Assembly: GCA_910584285.1 (NCBI GenBank)
Contig: CAJTYK010000020.1
Span: 1 to 37,825, forward strand
Length of the DNA: 37,825 nucleotides
DNA from: an uncultured Oscillospiraceae bacterium
Lineage (GTDB): Bacteria; Bacillota; Clostridia; Oscillospirales; Oscillospiraceae
Reading direction: 5' to 3'
Shown: positions 31,065 to 37,825 of the stretch, one piece after another
Layout: each line of letters opens with the position of its first letter
How positions within the stretch are numbered: the first letter of the stretch is position 1
Made by a program: the position numbers and the translations under genes
Notes under the pieces: model-generated
The model's database searches: none
The model's input: only the letters and a program-made list of their open reading frames with translations
Told to the model about the DNA's origin: nothing

Positions 31065-31421
31065 TTATCCTGCTCTGCATTTACTGCATTGGCTTTGATC
31101 CCGCTTTCCAGCGGTATTCCGGCCCGTGAGATCGAATTTTTTCAGTGATTTTGTCTTTTTGCATTTGGGGCACCACTTGCGCAGCTTACCTTTTTTACAG
31201 CCCACAATGTTCGTAACCCGGATTTGCTCCCCCTTCTTGTTTATAAAATAACCAAAAGCCGGCTTACCGTTGATTTTGAAATCTCCACACTGTAAATCCG
31301 ACTTGTTCAAAATCCGGGTTGTTTTGATCGTGCCATCTTTATACTTTAGCGTGGTGTCCTTCGGTGATTTTCTCCAGCCCTTCCCTTTTTTCGTAAAATA
31401 TAGGGGAAATACGATTTTCAT
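31065..31421 (-). CDS. Unidentified basic zinc-ribbon-like protein inserted between grpE and dnaK
   Basis: The 118-aa product is Lys-rich and has two CxxC pairs, WCPKCKKTKSLKKF (Cys84, Cys87) and QSQCSKCRAG (Cys112, Cys115). This resembles the C-x2-C...F...R...C-x2-C metal-binding module found at the start of phage recombination endonuclease VII/HNH-like proteins, but no HNH motif follows. The N-terminal half (residues 1-80) has SDLQCGDFKINGKPAFGYFI and is not recognised. GC content is roughly 45% by eye, against well over 60% in its neighbours, and codons favour AAA, ATT and TTT. ATG 31421 follows GGAAGGAGG. It looks like a recent insertion into the conserved operon and is probably co-induced by heat. 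Function is unknown. Confidence 0.75.
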   Translation of the reverse strand: MKIVFPLYFTKKGKGWRKSPKDTTLKYKDGTIKTTRILNKSDLQCGDFKINGKPAFGYFINKKGEQIRVTNIVGCKKGKLRKWCPKCKKTKSLKKFDLTGRNTAGKRDQSQCSKCRAG

Positions 31422-31450
31422 AAGGAATCCTCCTTCCGGCGTTTTCTTGT

Positions 31451-32038
31451 TTAATTCGCCACCTTCACCATGGAGAACCGGATAACCTTCTCCCCGCAGA
31501 TAAACCCCTGCTGGAACACCTCCACAATGGTGTTCTCCCCGGCCTCCCCGTCGTCCACGTGCATGACGGCGTTGTGGCGGTTGGGGTCGAAGGTCTCGCC
31601 CAGGGCGGGTATGAGCTCCACGCCCAGCCCTGTCAGGGCGTCCTGAAGGCCCTTCATGGTCATCTCCACGCCCTTCTTGTAGGCCTCATCCGACGTCTCC
31701 TGCTTCAGCGCCCGCTCCAGGTTGTCGAACACTGGGAGGAAGGCCGCCACCGTCTGGGCCTTGGCCTCGCTCCAGATGGACTCCTTCTCCTTGGCGGTGC
31801 GCTTGCGGTAATTGTCGTATTCCGCAGCCAGCCGGAGATACTTGTCCGCCGCCTCCGCCAGCAGCTGCTCCGCGCCGGGGACCTCGGCCCCCTCCTGCTC
31901 CGGGACGGTCTCCCCGCCGGGGGTTTCGGCGGCCTGCTCCTGCTCGGGAGCCGCCTGGGCCTCCTGCTCGGGGGCGGGCTCCGTCTCAGGCTGGGCCTTC
32001 TCTGGGATGGGATTCTGCTTTTTCTTCTTGTCAGCCAT
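31451..32038 (-). CDS. grpE: Nucleotide exchange factor GrpE
   Basis: The 195-aa product has a long, low-complexity, Glu/Pro/Ala-rich N-terminal region (about 1-60). The GrpE coiled coil follows (EAADKYLRLAAEYDNYRKRT, then FLPVFDNLERALKQ). The C-terminal beta domain has MKGLQDALTGLGVELI, GETFDPNRHNAVMHVDD and NTIVEVFQQGFICGEKVIR. It releases ADP from DnaK. The start lies 3 bp after the hrcA stop, with AAGGAGG inside the end of hrcA. Confidence 0.96.
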   Translation of the reverse strand: MADKKKKQNPIPEKAQPETEPAPEQEAQAAPEQEQAAETPGGETVPEQEGAEVPGAEQLLAEAADKYLRLAAEYDNYRKRTAKEKESIWSEAKAQTVAAFLPVFDNLERALKQETSDEAYKKGVEMTMKGLQDALTGLGVELIPALGETFDPNRHNAVMHVDDGEAGENTIVEVFQQGFICGEKVIRFSMVKVAN

Positions 32039-32041
32039 GGA

Positions 32042-33109
32042 CTATTCTTCCTCCTTTTCCGGCGCGCTGGGGGGCAGCTCCGGCTGTCCGAACAGCTTGG
32101 ACAGCCCGTCCGCCACATAGGACAGCTTGGCGGCCACCTTGGCGTAGTCCATCCGGGTGGGGCCCACCACGCCGATGACCCCCTTCATGCCGTCCCCGAT
32201 ATCGTAGCTTGCCAGCACCACGCTGGTGTCCTTCAGCTCGTCGGCCACGTTCTCCGGGCCGATGAGGATCTTGGTGTCGTCCCCCTCCAGGGCGGGCAGA
32301 GCCAGCGCCTGGGCCAGGGCGTGATCCTCCGTCAGGTAGCTCATCAGCTTCTGAGCCTTGCCCACGTCCTGATACTCCGGGTGATCCAGCAGGTGGCTGG
32401 CTCCGGCGGTGTACACCGGGCTGTTTTCCAGCGCATCCAGCACCTCCATGGCGAAGGACACCACCAGCGAGATCAGCCCGTAGGACCCCCCCGCCGCGTG
32501 CTCCGCCACCCGCATTAGCTCCGGGGTGAGCTGGTCCAGCGTCTTGCCCACGAAGGCGGTGTTCAGCAGGGTGGTGAGCAGCTGGAGCTGAGGCTCGCTG
32601 AGATCGGCGGGCAGGCGGAATAGCTTGTTCTTCACCACGCTGGAGTCCGTCATCACCACGGCGATGAAGGACGCGGAATCCACTAAAATCAGGTCAAACC
32701 GCTTGATGGTCAGCCGCCGGGAGCCCTCCGCCAGGGCGAAGGCCGGGTAATTGGTGAGCTGGGACACCATGCGGCCCGCCTGGCCGATGACCTTGTCCAG
32801 CTCCTGCATTTTGAGGTGCAGGGCCTCGTTGATCTGCTTCGTCTCCTCCAGGCTGAGCCGCTGCTCCTCCATCAGCTCGTTCACGTAGAGCCGGTAGCCC
32901 TTGGGGGAGGGGATCCGTCCAGCGGAGGTGTGGGGCTGCTCCAGGTAGCCCTGCTCCGTCAGGTCGGCCAGGTCGTTGCGGATGGTGGCGGAGGATACCT
33001 TCAATCCCGCCAGCTCCGCCAGCGTCTTGGAGCCCACCGGCTCCGCGGTCTGGATGTAGCTCTCCACCACGGCGCGCAGGATTTTCTTCTTGCGTTCGCT
33101 CAGCTCCAA
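32042..33109 (-). CDS. hrcA: Heat-inducible transcription repressor HrcA
   Basis: The 355-aa product starts ELSERKKKILRAVVESYIQT with a winged helix (LAELAGLKVSSATIRNDLADL and GYLEQPHTSAGRIPS). The central dimerisation and insert domains end with ASYDIGDGMKGVIGVVGPTRMDY and AKLSYVADGLSKLF. It represses groES-groEL and its own operon through CIRCE and needs GroEL for folding. TTG at 33109 is proposed as the start because AAGGGGGA lies about seven bases upstream and family members begin with ELSERKKKIL. The in-frame ATG at 33142 lies inside the CIRCE element and has only a poorly placed site. Confidence 0.95.
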   Translation of the reverse strand: MELSERKKKILRAVVESYIQTAEPVGSKTLAELAGLKVSSATIRNDLADLTEQGYLEQPHTSAGRIPSPKGYRLYVNELMEEQRLSLEETKQINEALHLKMQELDKVIGQAGRMVSQLTNYPAFALAEGSRRLTIKRFDLILVDSASFIAVVMTDSSVVKNKLFRLPADLSEPQLQLLTTLLNTAFVGKTLDQLTPELMRVAEHAAGGSYGLISLVVSFAMEVLDALENSPVYTAGASHLLDHPEYQDVGKAQKLMSYLTEDHALAQALALPALEGDDTKILIGPENVADELKDTSVVLASYDIGDGMKGVIGVVGPTRMDYAKVAAKLSYVADGLSKLFGQPELPPSAPEKEEE

Positions 33110-33131
33110 GGCCAGTCCCCCTTCCACGGGT

Positions 33132-33158
33132 TTAGCACTCATACTCCCTGAGTGCTAA
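33132..33158 (-). promoter_or_regulatory. CIRCE operator of the hrcA operon
   Basis: TTAGCACTC (33132-33140), nine bases, GAGTGCTAA (33150-33158) is a perfect CIRCE. It lies just downstream of the -10 box and about 23 bases before the proposed TTG start, so HrcA autoregulates here. Confidence 0.98.
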
Positions 33159-33162
33159 AGAT

Positions 33163-33191
33163 ACTCTACCACCGCCCCCCCAAATTGTCAA
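33163..33191 (-). promoter_or_regulatory. Sigma-A promoter of the hrcA-grpE-dnaK-dnaJ operon
   Basis: On the minus strand TTGACA (33186-33191) and TAGAGT (33163-33168) have a 17-bp spacer containing a G-run. CIRCE begins 4 bases after the -10 box and covers the start site. Confidence 0.88.
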
Positions 33192-33405
33192 TAGGCCAGT
33201 TGTAAATTAAATGTGAATGGTTTTCCCCGCTAAAAAGCCCGACTGATTTCGCACACCATCCCCGGGATTGCTTGCCGTCCCCGGTTGCCTCTCTGTGTGC
33301 AAGGGTTGGAAAAAGGGGCTTCCTTTTCCGCGCCAATCGTAGTATGATATACAAATGTATGCGAAGTCCGCGGGCGTTCCTTCCCCGCGTTATTGGAGGT
33401 TCCCC

Positions 33406-35739
33406 ATGATCAAGCTACTGTCCCTGACCGCCTCGCCCTCCCCCGGCCCGGAGCCCCTCACCTGGGAGAAGGTGCGCGAGGGCGTGTCCTGGTTTTTCAC
33501 CAACCTGTCCCCTGCCTTTGTGTGGGCGCTGTTGGGACTTTTGATCTGCATCGCCTTTTTCGTCTATTACTGGTGGTGCCTGCGCCCCCGGCCCCACAGC
33601 CTGGAGTGGATCGCCATGGCGGAGGCAAAAGCCGGCCGCCGGCTCACCCTCACCCTGAAGCGCCACCCCATGGAAAAGCGGGATATTCTGCCCGTGCTGG
33701 CGCTGACGGTTGTGTACGCCTGCACCGCCTTCTTCCAGCTGGGAGATCCCCATGTCCCCCAAAGCGTAGTGAAGTTCCAGCAGGGGGACAGCTATGAGTT
33801 CTCCTACGACGAGCCCATCTGGGTGGACGAGCTCTCCTTCTACACCTCCCTGGGCACCGGGTACTATACCCTGGAGTGGGAGGGGGAGGACGGGGCGTGG
33901 CACAGCATCCGGCTGGAGCAGCCCTACAACTCCCTGCTGAAGTGGAAGGTGCTGGATCTCAGCTCCCAAGTGGATCGGAACGGCCTGGAGATGACAAAGG
34001 ACAACAAAAATCTGGACAGCGAGCCCCTGGGCCCCATCACCGCCTCCCACTTCCGCATCACCGCCGCCAGCGTCCACCGGGAGGAGGGCCTGTGGCTGGC
34101 GGAGCTGGCCCTGCGGGCCGGGACGTACACCGAGATCCAGGGCGGCAAAGAGGAGACAAGGCCCACGTTCCACTCCGCCCCGGATCACGTGGACGAGGGC
34201 GCGGCCGCCCTGTTTGACGAGCACGAGCTGTGGACGGACAAGTACACCTACCTGAACTCGTCCTATTTCGACGAGATCTACCACCCCCGCACCGCCCTGG
34301 AGCACCTGAACAACGTCTACCCCTATGAGGTGTCCCACCCGCCCCTGGGCAAGCTGATCCTTTCCATCGGCATCGCCATCTTTGGCATGGTTCCCTTCGG
34401 CTGGCGGTTTATGGGCACCCTGTTCGGCGTGCTCATGGTGCCCCTACTCTATATTTTCCTCAAGAACCTGTTCGGCAAAACCCCGGTGGCCCTGTGCGGC
34501 ACCGCCCTGTTCACCTTCGATTTCATGCACCTGGTGCAGACCCGCATCGCCACCATCGACACCTACGGCGTGTTCTTCATCCTGGTGTCCTACTACTTTA
34601 TGTACCGCTGGCTGGCGGTGCCGGCGGGAAAGAAGCTGCGGCACTACATCCTCCCCCTGTTCCTCAGCGGCCTGTTCTGGGGCGTCGGCTGCGCCTCCAA
34701 GTGGACAGTGGTATACGCCGGGGCGGGGCTGGCCCTGCTGTGGCTGCTGGGCCTGATCCTCAAGGCCGGGGACTGGCGGGAGGCGGAGCGTCAGGCCCGG
34801 GAGCAACCCGTCCCCCCGGAGATCCGCCAGGAGGTGGCGGAGGCTATGTTCCGGGAGGAACCCCCTGTCTGGACGCCTCCCCACATCCCCTCCTTCGCCG
34901 CCCATGTCTGGGGCACGATTGGCCTTTCTGTTCTATTTTTTGTGTTGATTCCAATTTGTATCTACACCATATCCTACTTCCCCTACGCCGCGGCCAAGGG
35001 CAACGAGGGCGGCTTCCCTGGCATGGCGGCGGAGTCGGTGAGCTGGTTCTGGGAGCGCCTGCCGGAGCAGCTGGACAAGTATCCGGAGCAGCTCAAGCGG
35101 GTGGCGGAAGCCCTGGCGGCGGAGGGCAAGACCCCCGGCCTGGGGGACAAGCTGGGGGCTTTCTTCCAGGCCATCCCGGACAAGAGCGACAACCCGGTGG
35201 ACATCATGCTCCGCAACCAGTATTTCATGCTCACCTACCACCAGGGCGTCCACACCCCCCACCCCTACCAGTCCAACTGGTACCAGTGGATCCTGGACGC
35301 CCGCCCCATCCTCTACTATCGGGATCTGGAGACAACCGGGATGCGGAGCCTGTTCGCCTCCTTCAACAATCCGCTGGTGTCCTGGGCGGGGCTGCTGGCC
35401 CTTGTGGGCGTGGCGATCCAGATGGTGCGCCGCCGGTGCGGAAAGGCGCTGTTCATCCTCATCGCCATCCTGTCTCAACTGGTGCCCTGGCTACCCATCG
35501 GGCGCACCCTGTTCGCTTACCACTATTTCCCCACGGTGCTGTTCCTGTGCTTTGCCATCGCCTACCTGATGGACGATATGCTCACCCGAAAGCGGGAGGG
35601 CGGCCGGCTGACAGTCTACGGCTTCACGGGCTGCGTCGTCTCGCTGTACGCGGTGTTCTATCCGGAGCTCACCGGCCTGTACGTGCCCAACTGGTACGCC
35701 ACCTATTTCCTGCGGTGGTTCCCCAGCTGGCCGCTGTAG
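33406..35739 (+). CDS. Dolichyl-phosphate-mannose-protein mannosyltransferase-like (PMT) glycosyltransferase with extracytoplasmic insert
   Basis: The 777-aa membrane protein belongs to the GT39/PMT superfamily of GT-C enzymes, which transfer a mannose-type sugar from a polyprenyl phosphate to protein or other acceptors. The acidic motif FDEIYHPRTALEHL is followed by SHPPLGKLILS, and the motifs FTFDFMHLVQTRIATIDTYG and WGVGCASKWTVVYAG are present. Residues about 120-250 form a beta-rich segment resembling an F5/8 type C-like domain (VVKFQQGDSYEFSYDEPIWV, FRITAASVH) placed before the acidic loop. About ten transmembrane segments follow, then an aromatic-rich end. ATG 33406 follows TGGAGG; the 33355 start lacks a site. 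Confidence 0.88.
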   Translation: MIKLLSLTASPSPGPEPLTWEKVREGVSWFFTNLSPAFVWALLGLLICIAFFVYYWWCLRPRPHSLEWIAMAEAKAGRRLTLTLKRHPMEKRDILPVLALTVVYACTAFFQLGDPHVPQSVVKFQQGDSYEFSYDEPIWVDELSFYTSLGTGYYTLEWEGEDGAWHSIRLEQPYNSLLKWKVLDLSSQVDRNGLEMTKDNKNLDSEPLGPITASHFRITAASVHREEGLWLAELALRAGTYTEIQGGKEETRPTFHSAPDHVDEGAAALFDEHELWTDKYTYLNSSYFDEIYHPRTALEHLNNVYPYEVSHPPLGKLILSIGIAIFGMVPFGWRFMGTLFGVLMVPLLYIFLKNLFGKTPVALCGTALFTFDFMHLVQTRIATIDTYGVFFILVSYYFMYRWLAVPAGKKLRHYILPLFLSGLFWGVGCASKWTVVYAGAGLALLWLLGLILKAGDWREAERQAREQPVPPEIRQEVAEAMFREEPPVWTPPHIPSFAAHVWGTIGLSVLFFVLIPICIYTISYFPYAAAKGNEGGFPGMAAESVSWFWERLPEQLDKYPEQLKRVAEALAAEGKTPGLGDKLGAFFQAIPDKSDNPVDIMLRNQYFMLTYHQGVHTPHPYQSNWYQWILDARPILYYRDLETTGMRSLFASFNNPLVSWAGLLALVGVAIQMVRRRCGKALFILIAILSQLVPWLPIGRTLFAYHYFPTVLFLCFAIAYLMDDMLTRKREGGRLTVYGFTGCVVSLYAVFYPELTGLYVPNWYATYFLRWFPSWPL

Positions 35740-35876
35740 ACGCAAGCTCCATATCCCTCCCTTCCGGCTTCGCCGAAAGCTCGCTCATTCCGCTGCGTCT
35801 ACAGCTCCAAATCGAACCCGCTTCGCTGGGCTTCGATTTGGTTCAAAGGGCACTTTTAATGACGCAAGCTCCATAT
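35733..35876. repeat. Hairpin block with flanking 16-bp direct repeats
   Basis: GACGCAAGCTCCATAT occurs at 35739-35754 and again at 35861-35876. Between them a 12-bp perfect stem, GCTGTAGACGCA (35733-35744) with TGCGTCTACAGC (35794-35805), contains the stop codon of the mannosyltransferase gene. It encloses a small CGGC-TTC-GCCG hairpin. A second stem, CCAAATCGAA (35807-35816) with TTCGATTTGG (35832-35841), encloses CCCGC-TTC-GCTGGG. The block resembles a terminator region but has no T-run. Confidence 0.7.
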
Positions 35877-35890
35877 TGAGGTGATCTAAC

Positions 35891-36706
35891 GTGTATCTCT
35901 GCGATATTCACAGCCACACCAAGCTGTCCCCAGACAGTAAAGCTGAACTCCTTGACATGGCCCAGGCCGCCAGGGTCACCGGCCTTCAGGAGTTCTGCGT
36001 CACCGACCACTGCGATCTCCTGGATTTGGACGGCAACCCCCAAACCTCCTTTGACTGGCCCGCCGCCAAAGCCCAGTTTCGGGCCGTCCAAAAGGAGCTT
36101 GGGGACGGCCTCACCCTCCGCCTTGGGCTGGAGCTGGGCTCCGCCCCCTATGACCCGGCCGTGGCCCGGGACATCCTGGCCCAGGGCGGCGGTGAGCTGG
36201 ACTTTGTGCTGGGCTCCCTCCACAGCTGGATCGGCATGGAGGGCAATCTGGATCTGTCCTTTACCGACTTTCACGGCAACCCGGCGCTGGCCCGGAAAGC
36301 GATAGAGCTCACCCTAACGCACACCTGGACGCTGGTGAACCGCTGTCCCGACTGCTACGACAGCCTGGCCCACATCGTCTACCCCCTGCGGTACATCCAC
36401 CGGGACGGAATCTCCCTCACCCTGGCAGACTACGAGGGGGAGGTGCGGCGGATCTTCACCGAGGTGGCCAAAACGGATCACGCCCTGGAGGTAAACGTGT
36501 GCCGGGGCCGGGATCTGGACTGCTGGCCCCCCCCGCTGCGCTGGTTCAAGGAGTGCGGCGGCGAGCTTGTCACCGTGGGGGCGGACGCCCACCGGCCCCA
36601 GGACGTGGGCAAGGGCATCCCCCAGGCTCTGGAGCTGATCCAGGCGGCGGGGTTCGGCTGCGTCACCACCTTCGCGGGGCGGAAGCCCGTACTCCACAAA
36701 TTGTAA
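35891..36706 (+). CDS. PHP-domain phosphatase, histidinol-phosphatase-like
   Basis: The 271-aa product has a PHP metallophosphoesterase layout: CDIHSHTKLSPDS at the start, FCVTDHCDLLDL, LGLELGSAPYD, DFVLGSLHSWIG, EVNVCRGRD and the C-terminal GADAHRPQDVGKG. The histidines and aspartates that hold three metal ions are in place. The closest match is HisJ/HisK-type histidinol phosphatase, which makes histidinol, but no other his genes are nearby, so a different phosphoester substrate is possible. The start is GTG 35891 after GAGGTGAT, which itself lies just after the direct repeat. It precedes rpiB by 19 bp, so they may form an operon. Confidence 0.85.
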   Translation: MYLCDIHSHTKLSPDSKAELLDMAQAARVTGLQEFCVTDHCDLLDLDGNPQTSFDWPAAKAQFRAVQKELGDGLTLRLGLELGSAPYDPAVARDILAQGGGELDFVLGSLHSWIGMEGNLDLSFTDFHGNPALARKAIELTLTHTWTLVNRCPDCYDSLAHIVYPLRYIHRDGISLTLADYEGEVRRIFTEVAKTDHALEVNVCRGRDLDCWPPPLRWFKECGGELVTVGADAHRPQDVGKGIPQALELIQAAGFGCVTTFAGRKPVLHKL

Positions 36707-36725
36707 AGGGAAAGGACTTGACAAA

Positions 36726-37163
36726 ATGAAAATTTCTATTGCCTGCGATCATGGGGCTTTTGACCTGAAGGAGCGGCTGAAGGCCCACCTGCTGGAGCAG
36801 GGCCACGAGGTCACCGACTGCGGCACTCACAGCGCCGAGAGCTGCGACTACCCCGACTTCGGCGTGGCCGCCGCCAAGCTGGTGGCGGACAGGATATGTG
36901 AAAGGGGCGTGGTGCTGTGTACCACCGGCATCGGCATGAGCATGACGGCCAACAAGGTGAAAGGGGTGCGGTGCGCCCTGTGCCACGAGCCCCTGTCCGC
37001 CGAGATGACCCGCCGCCACAACGACGCCAACGTGCTGGCCATGGGGGCGGGGGTCACCGGGGCCAATCTGGCGGAGCGGATTTTGGACGTGTTCCTGTCC
37101 ACCGAGTTCGAGGGCGGCCGCCACCAGCGCCGGATCGACAAGCTGATGGAGGCGGAGCGGTGA
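36726..37163 (+). CDS. rpiB: Ribose 5-phosphate isomerase B
   Basis: The 145-aa product has the RpiB/LacAB signatures ACDHGAFDLKERL, VTDCGTHSAESCDYPDF, RGVVLCTTGIGMSMTANKV and GVRCALCHEPLSAEMTRRHNDANVLAMGA. The nucleophilic Cys of LCTTGIG is present, which RpiB shares and LacA/LacB modify. It interconverts ribose 5-phosphate and ribulose 5-phosphate. ATG 36726 follows GGAAAGGAC. The stop overlaps the next GTG start (GTGA). Confidence 0.92.
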   Translation: MKISIACDHGAFDLKERLKAHLLEQGHEVTDCGTHSAESCDYPDFGVAAAKLVADRICERGVVLCTTGIGMSMTANKVKGVRCALCHEPLSAEMTRRHNDANVLAMGAGVTGANLAERILDVFLSTEFEGGRHQRRIDKLMEAER

Positions 37164-37633
37164 GCACCCCTGTCAACCGTGAAAGCATCCAGGAGCGGTT
37201 CGCGTACTGGTGCGGCAAGCTGCGCCTCACCCCCGGCTGGGACGTGCGGCTGGAGTGGGTGGACGATCCCCACTGGCCCAAGACCGGGGATTTCAAAATT
37301 GACTGCGACGACCGCAAGGCAATTTTGCTGCTCAATGCCGTCAACCCCAAGCAGGAGAACCTGGAGGAGGTCATCGTCCACGAGTTGATGCACCTGAAGC
37401 TATACCCCCTGGATCAGGTGACGGAAGCCCTCATAGTCAGCCAGTTCGAGGAGGGCACCCCTGCCCAATCCTTCGCCTACCGGCAGTTTTTTGAATCGCT
37501 GGAGATCACGGTGGAGGAGCTGACCAAATGCTTCCTGCTGGAGTTTGGGGAGAACAGGGAGCTGTCCTTCGGGCGGTGCGCCGGGGAGAAATCCTTTAAC
37601 GAGCTGTACGAAGGCTTAAACAACCTGGAATAA
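37160..37633 (+). CDS. Putative HExxH zinc metallopeptidase-like protein
   Basis: The 157-aa product has the motif EVIVHELMHLKLYPLD (HELMH), which would bind zinc, preceded by an N-terminal region with a predicted beta strand (WDVRLEWVDD) and FKIDCDDRKAILLLN. The layout recalls SprT-like or ImmA-like small peptidases, but I do not recognise the family with confidence. No signal peptide or membrane segment is present. The GTG start at 37160 overlaps the rpiB stop by 4 bases, so the two are co-translated. No ribosome-binding site is seen other than GGAGGCGGAGC within rpiB. Function is unknown. Confidence 0.75.
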   Translation: MSTPVNRESIQERFAYWCGKLRLTPGWDVRLEWVDDPHWPKTGDFKIDCDDRKAILLLNAVNPKQENLEEVIVHELMHLKLYPLDQVTEALIVSQFEEGTPAQSFAYRQFFESLEITVEELTKCFLLEFGENRELSFGRCAGEKSFNELYEGLNNLE

Positions 37634-37636
37634 CAT

Positions 37637-37673
37637 AAAAGCAAGCCAAAACACACCGTTTTGGCTTGCTTTT
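37637..37673 (+). terminator. Terminator after the HExxH gene, shared with rnmV
   Basis: AAAAGCAAGCCAAAAC (37637-37652) pairs with GTTTTGGCTTGCTTTT (37658-37673) around ACACC. The 16-bp stem has A- and T-rich ends, so it can work in both directions between the convergent HExxH gene and rnmV. Confidence 0.88.
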
Positions 37674-37825
37674 TATTCTGTCAGCAGCTCCTCCAGCTCT
37701 GACGGCGTATACAGCGCGTTCAGCGCCGCCAGCAGCGCCTTGGCGCTCATGTGCTCGGGCAGCTCCAGCTTCCGCAGGAGTTCCGCTCTGCGCTCCGCCG
37801 CGTCCGGTGCCCCGGACAGCCCCAG
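37673..37825 (-). CDS. rnmV: Ribonuclease M5, C-terminal end (5'-truncated by the window edge)
   Basis: The 50 visible residues read LGLSGAPDAAERRAELLRKL, then ELPEHMSAKALLAALNALYT and PSELEELLTE before the TAA stop. This matches the C-terminal end of RNase M5, which finishes 5S rRNA maturation. The conserved GLSG and the LLxxLxLP-x(3)-SAxxLLxxLN pattern are typical of Firmicutes RnmV. The catalytic Toprim domain lies outside the window. The stop codon overlaps the terminator stem. Confidence 0.85.
   Translation of the reverse strand: MGLSGAPDAAERRAELLRKLELPEHMSAKALLAALNALYTPSELEELLTE

Overview
This 37.8 kb window looks like a chromosomal stretch from a GC-rich Clostridia member, most likely a gut Oscillospiraceae relative of Flavonifractor, Pseudoflavonifractor or Lawsonibacter. 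Coding sequence is strongly G+C-biased. Typical Firmicutes features are an HrcA/CIRCE heat-shock circuit, an RNase M5 end, a GerMN lipoprotein, a YegS/DgkB-type lipid kinase and strong Shine-Dalgarno sites. No rRNA, tRNA, CRISPR array, transposase or phage structural gene was seen. The genus assignment is inference from gene content and style.

Layout. 1-2682: the end of a MerR regulator with its own 19-bp-spacer promoter, then a MocR-type regulator divergent from an ECF transporter S component (possible vitamin B6 uptake pair). 2683-4545: a D,D-carboxypeptidase and a striking intergenic block of two tandem cloverleaf-like arrays of perfect hairpins. 4546-8016: an overlapping plus-strand operon of a helix-hairpin-helix protein, response regulator, histidine kinase and GerMN lipoprotein. 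8034-11520: a membrane-anchored MerR regulator overlapping a YbjQ-family gene, followed by an ABC exporter pair under a separate operator-bearing promoter. 11530-20625: mnmA on a consensus promoter, a DUF362 protein, the minus-strand queH-rlmD-isomerase operon, an S41 protease with SLH-like repeats, a lipase-like hydrolase and an EamA transporter. 20675-25866: a DNA glycosylase, groES-groEL with a 60-bp duplication and hairpin module between the two genes, a lipid kinase and an rRNA methyltransferase. 25906-27905: an orphan MerR-type promoter, then nfeD, an SPFH gene and a DUF4177 gene. 27951-33191: the hrcA-grpE-dnaK-dnaJ operon, interrupted by an AT-rich zinc-ribbon ORF. 33406-37825: a protein mannosyltransferase-like enzyme, a PHP phosphatase, rpiB, an HExxH protein and the 3' end of rnmV.

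The heat-shock genes form one circuit. HrcA is encoded here, and both CIRCE operators (in front of groES and in front of hrcA) are present with good sigma-A promoters. The MerR regulator at 8131 has a 21-bp operator type that recurs without a regulator gene at 25955, so the NfeD/SPFH operon may belong to the same regulon.

The most unusual content is non-coding. Perfect short hairpins, mostly with three-base loops and packed with almost no spacer, occur at 4265-4424, 23107-23250 and 35733-35842. In the last two they are associated with direct repeats of flanking sequence (60 bp and 16 bp). I do not recognise these as a named element family. Two other hairpin repeats each occur twice. The second notable item is the foreign-looking zinc-ribbon gene inside the dnaK operon.
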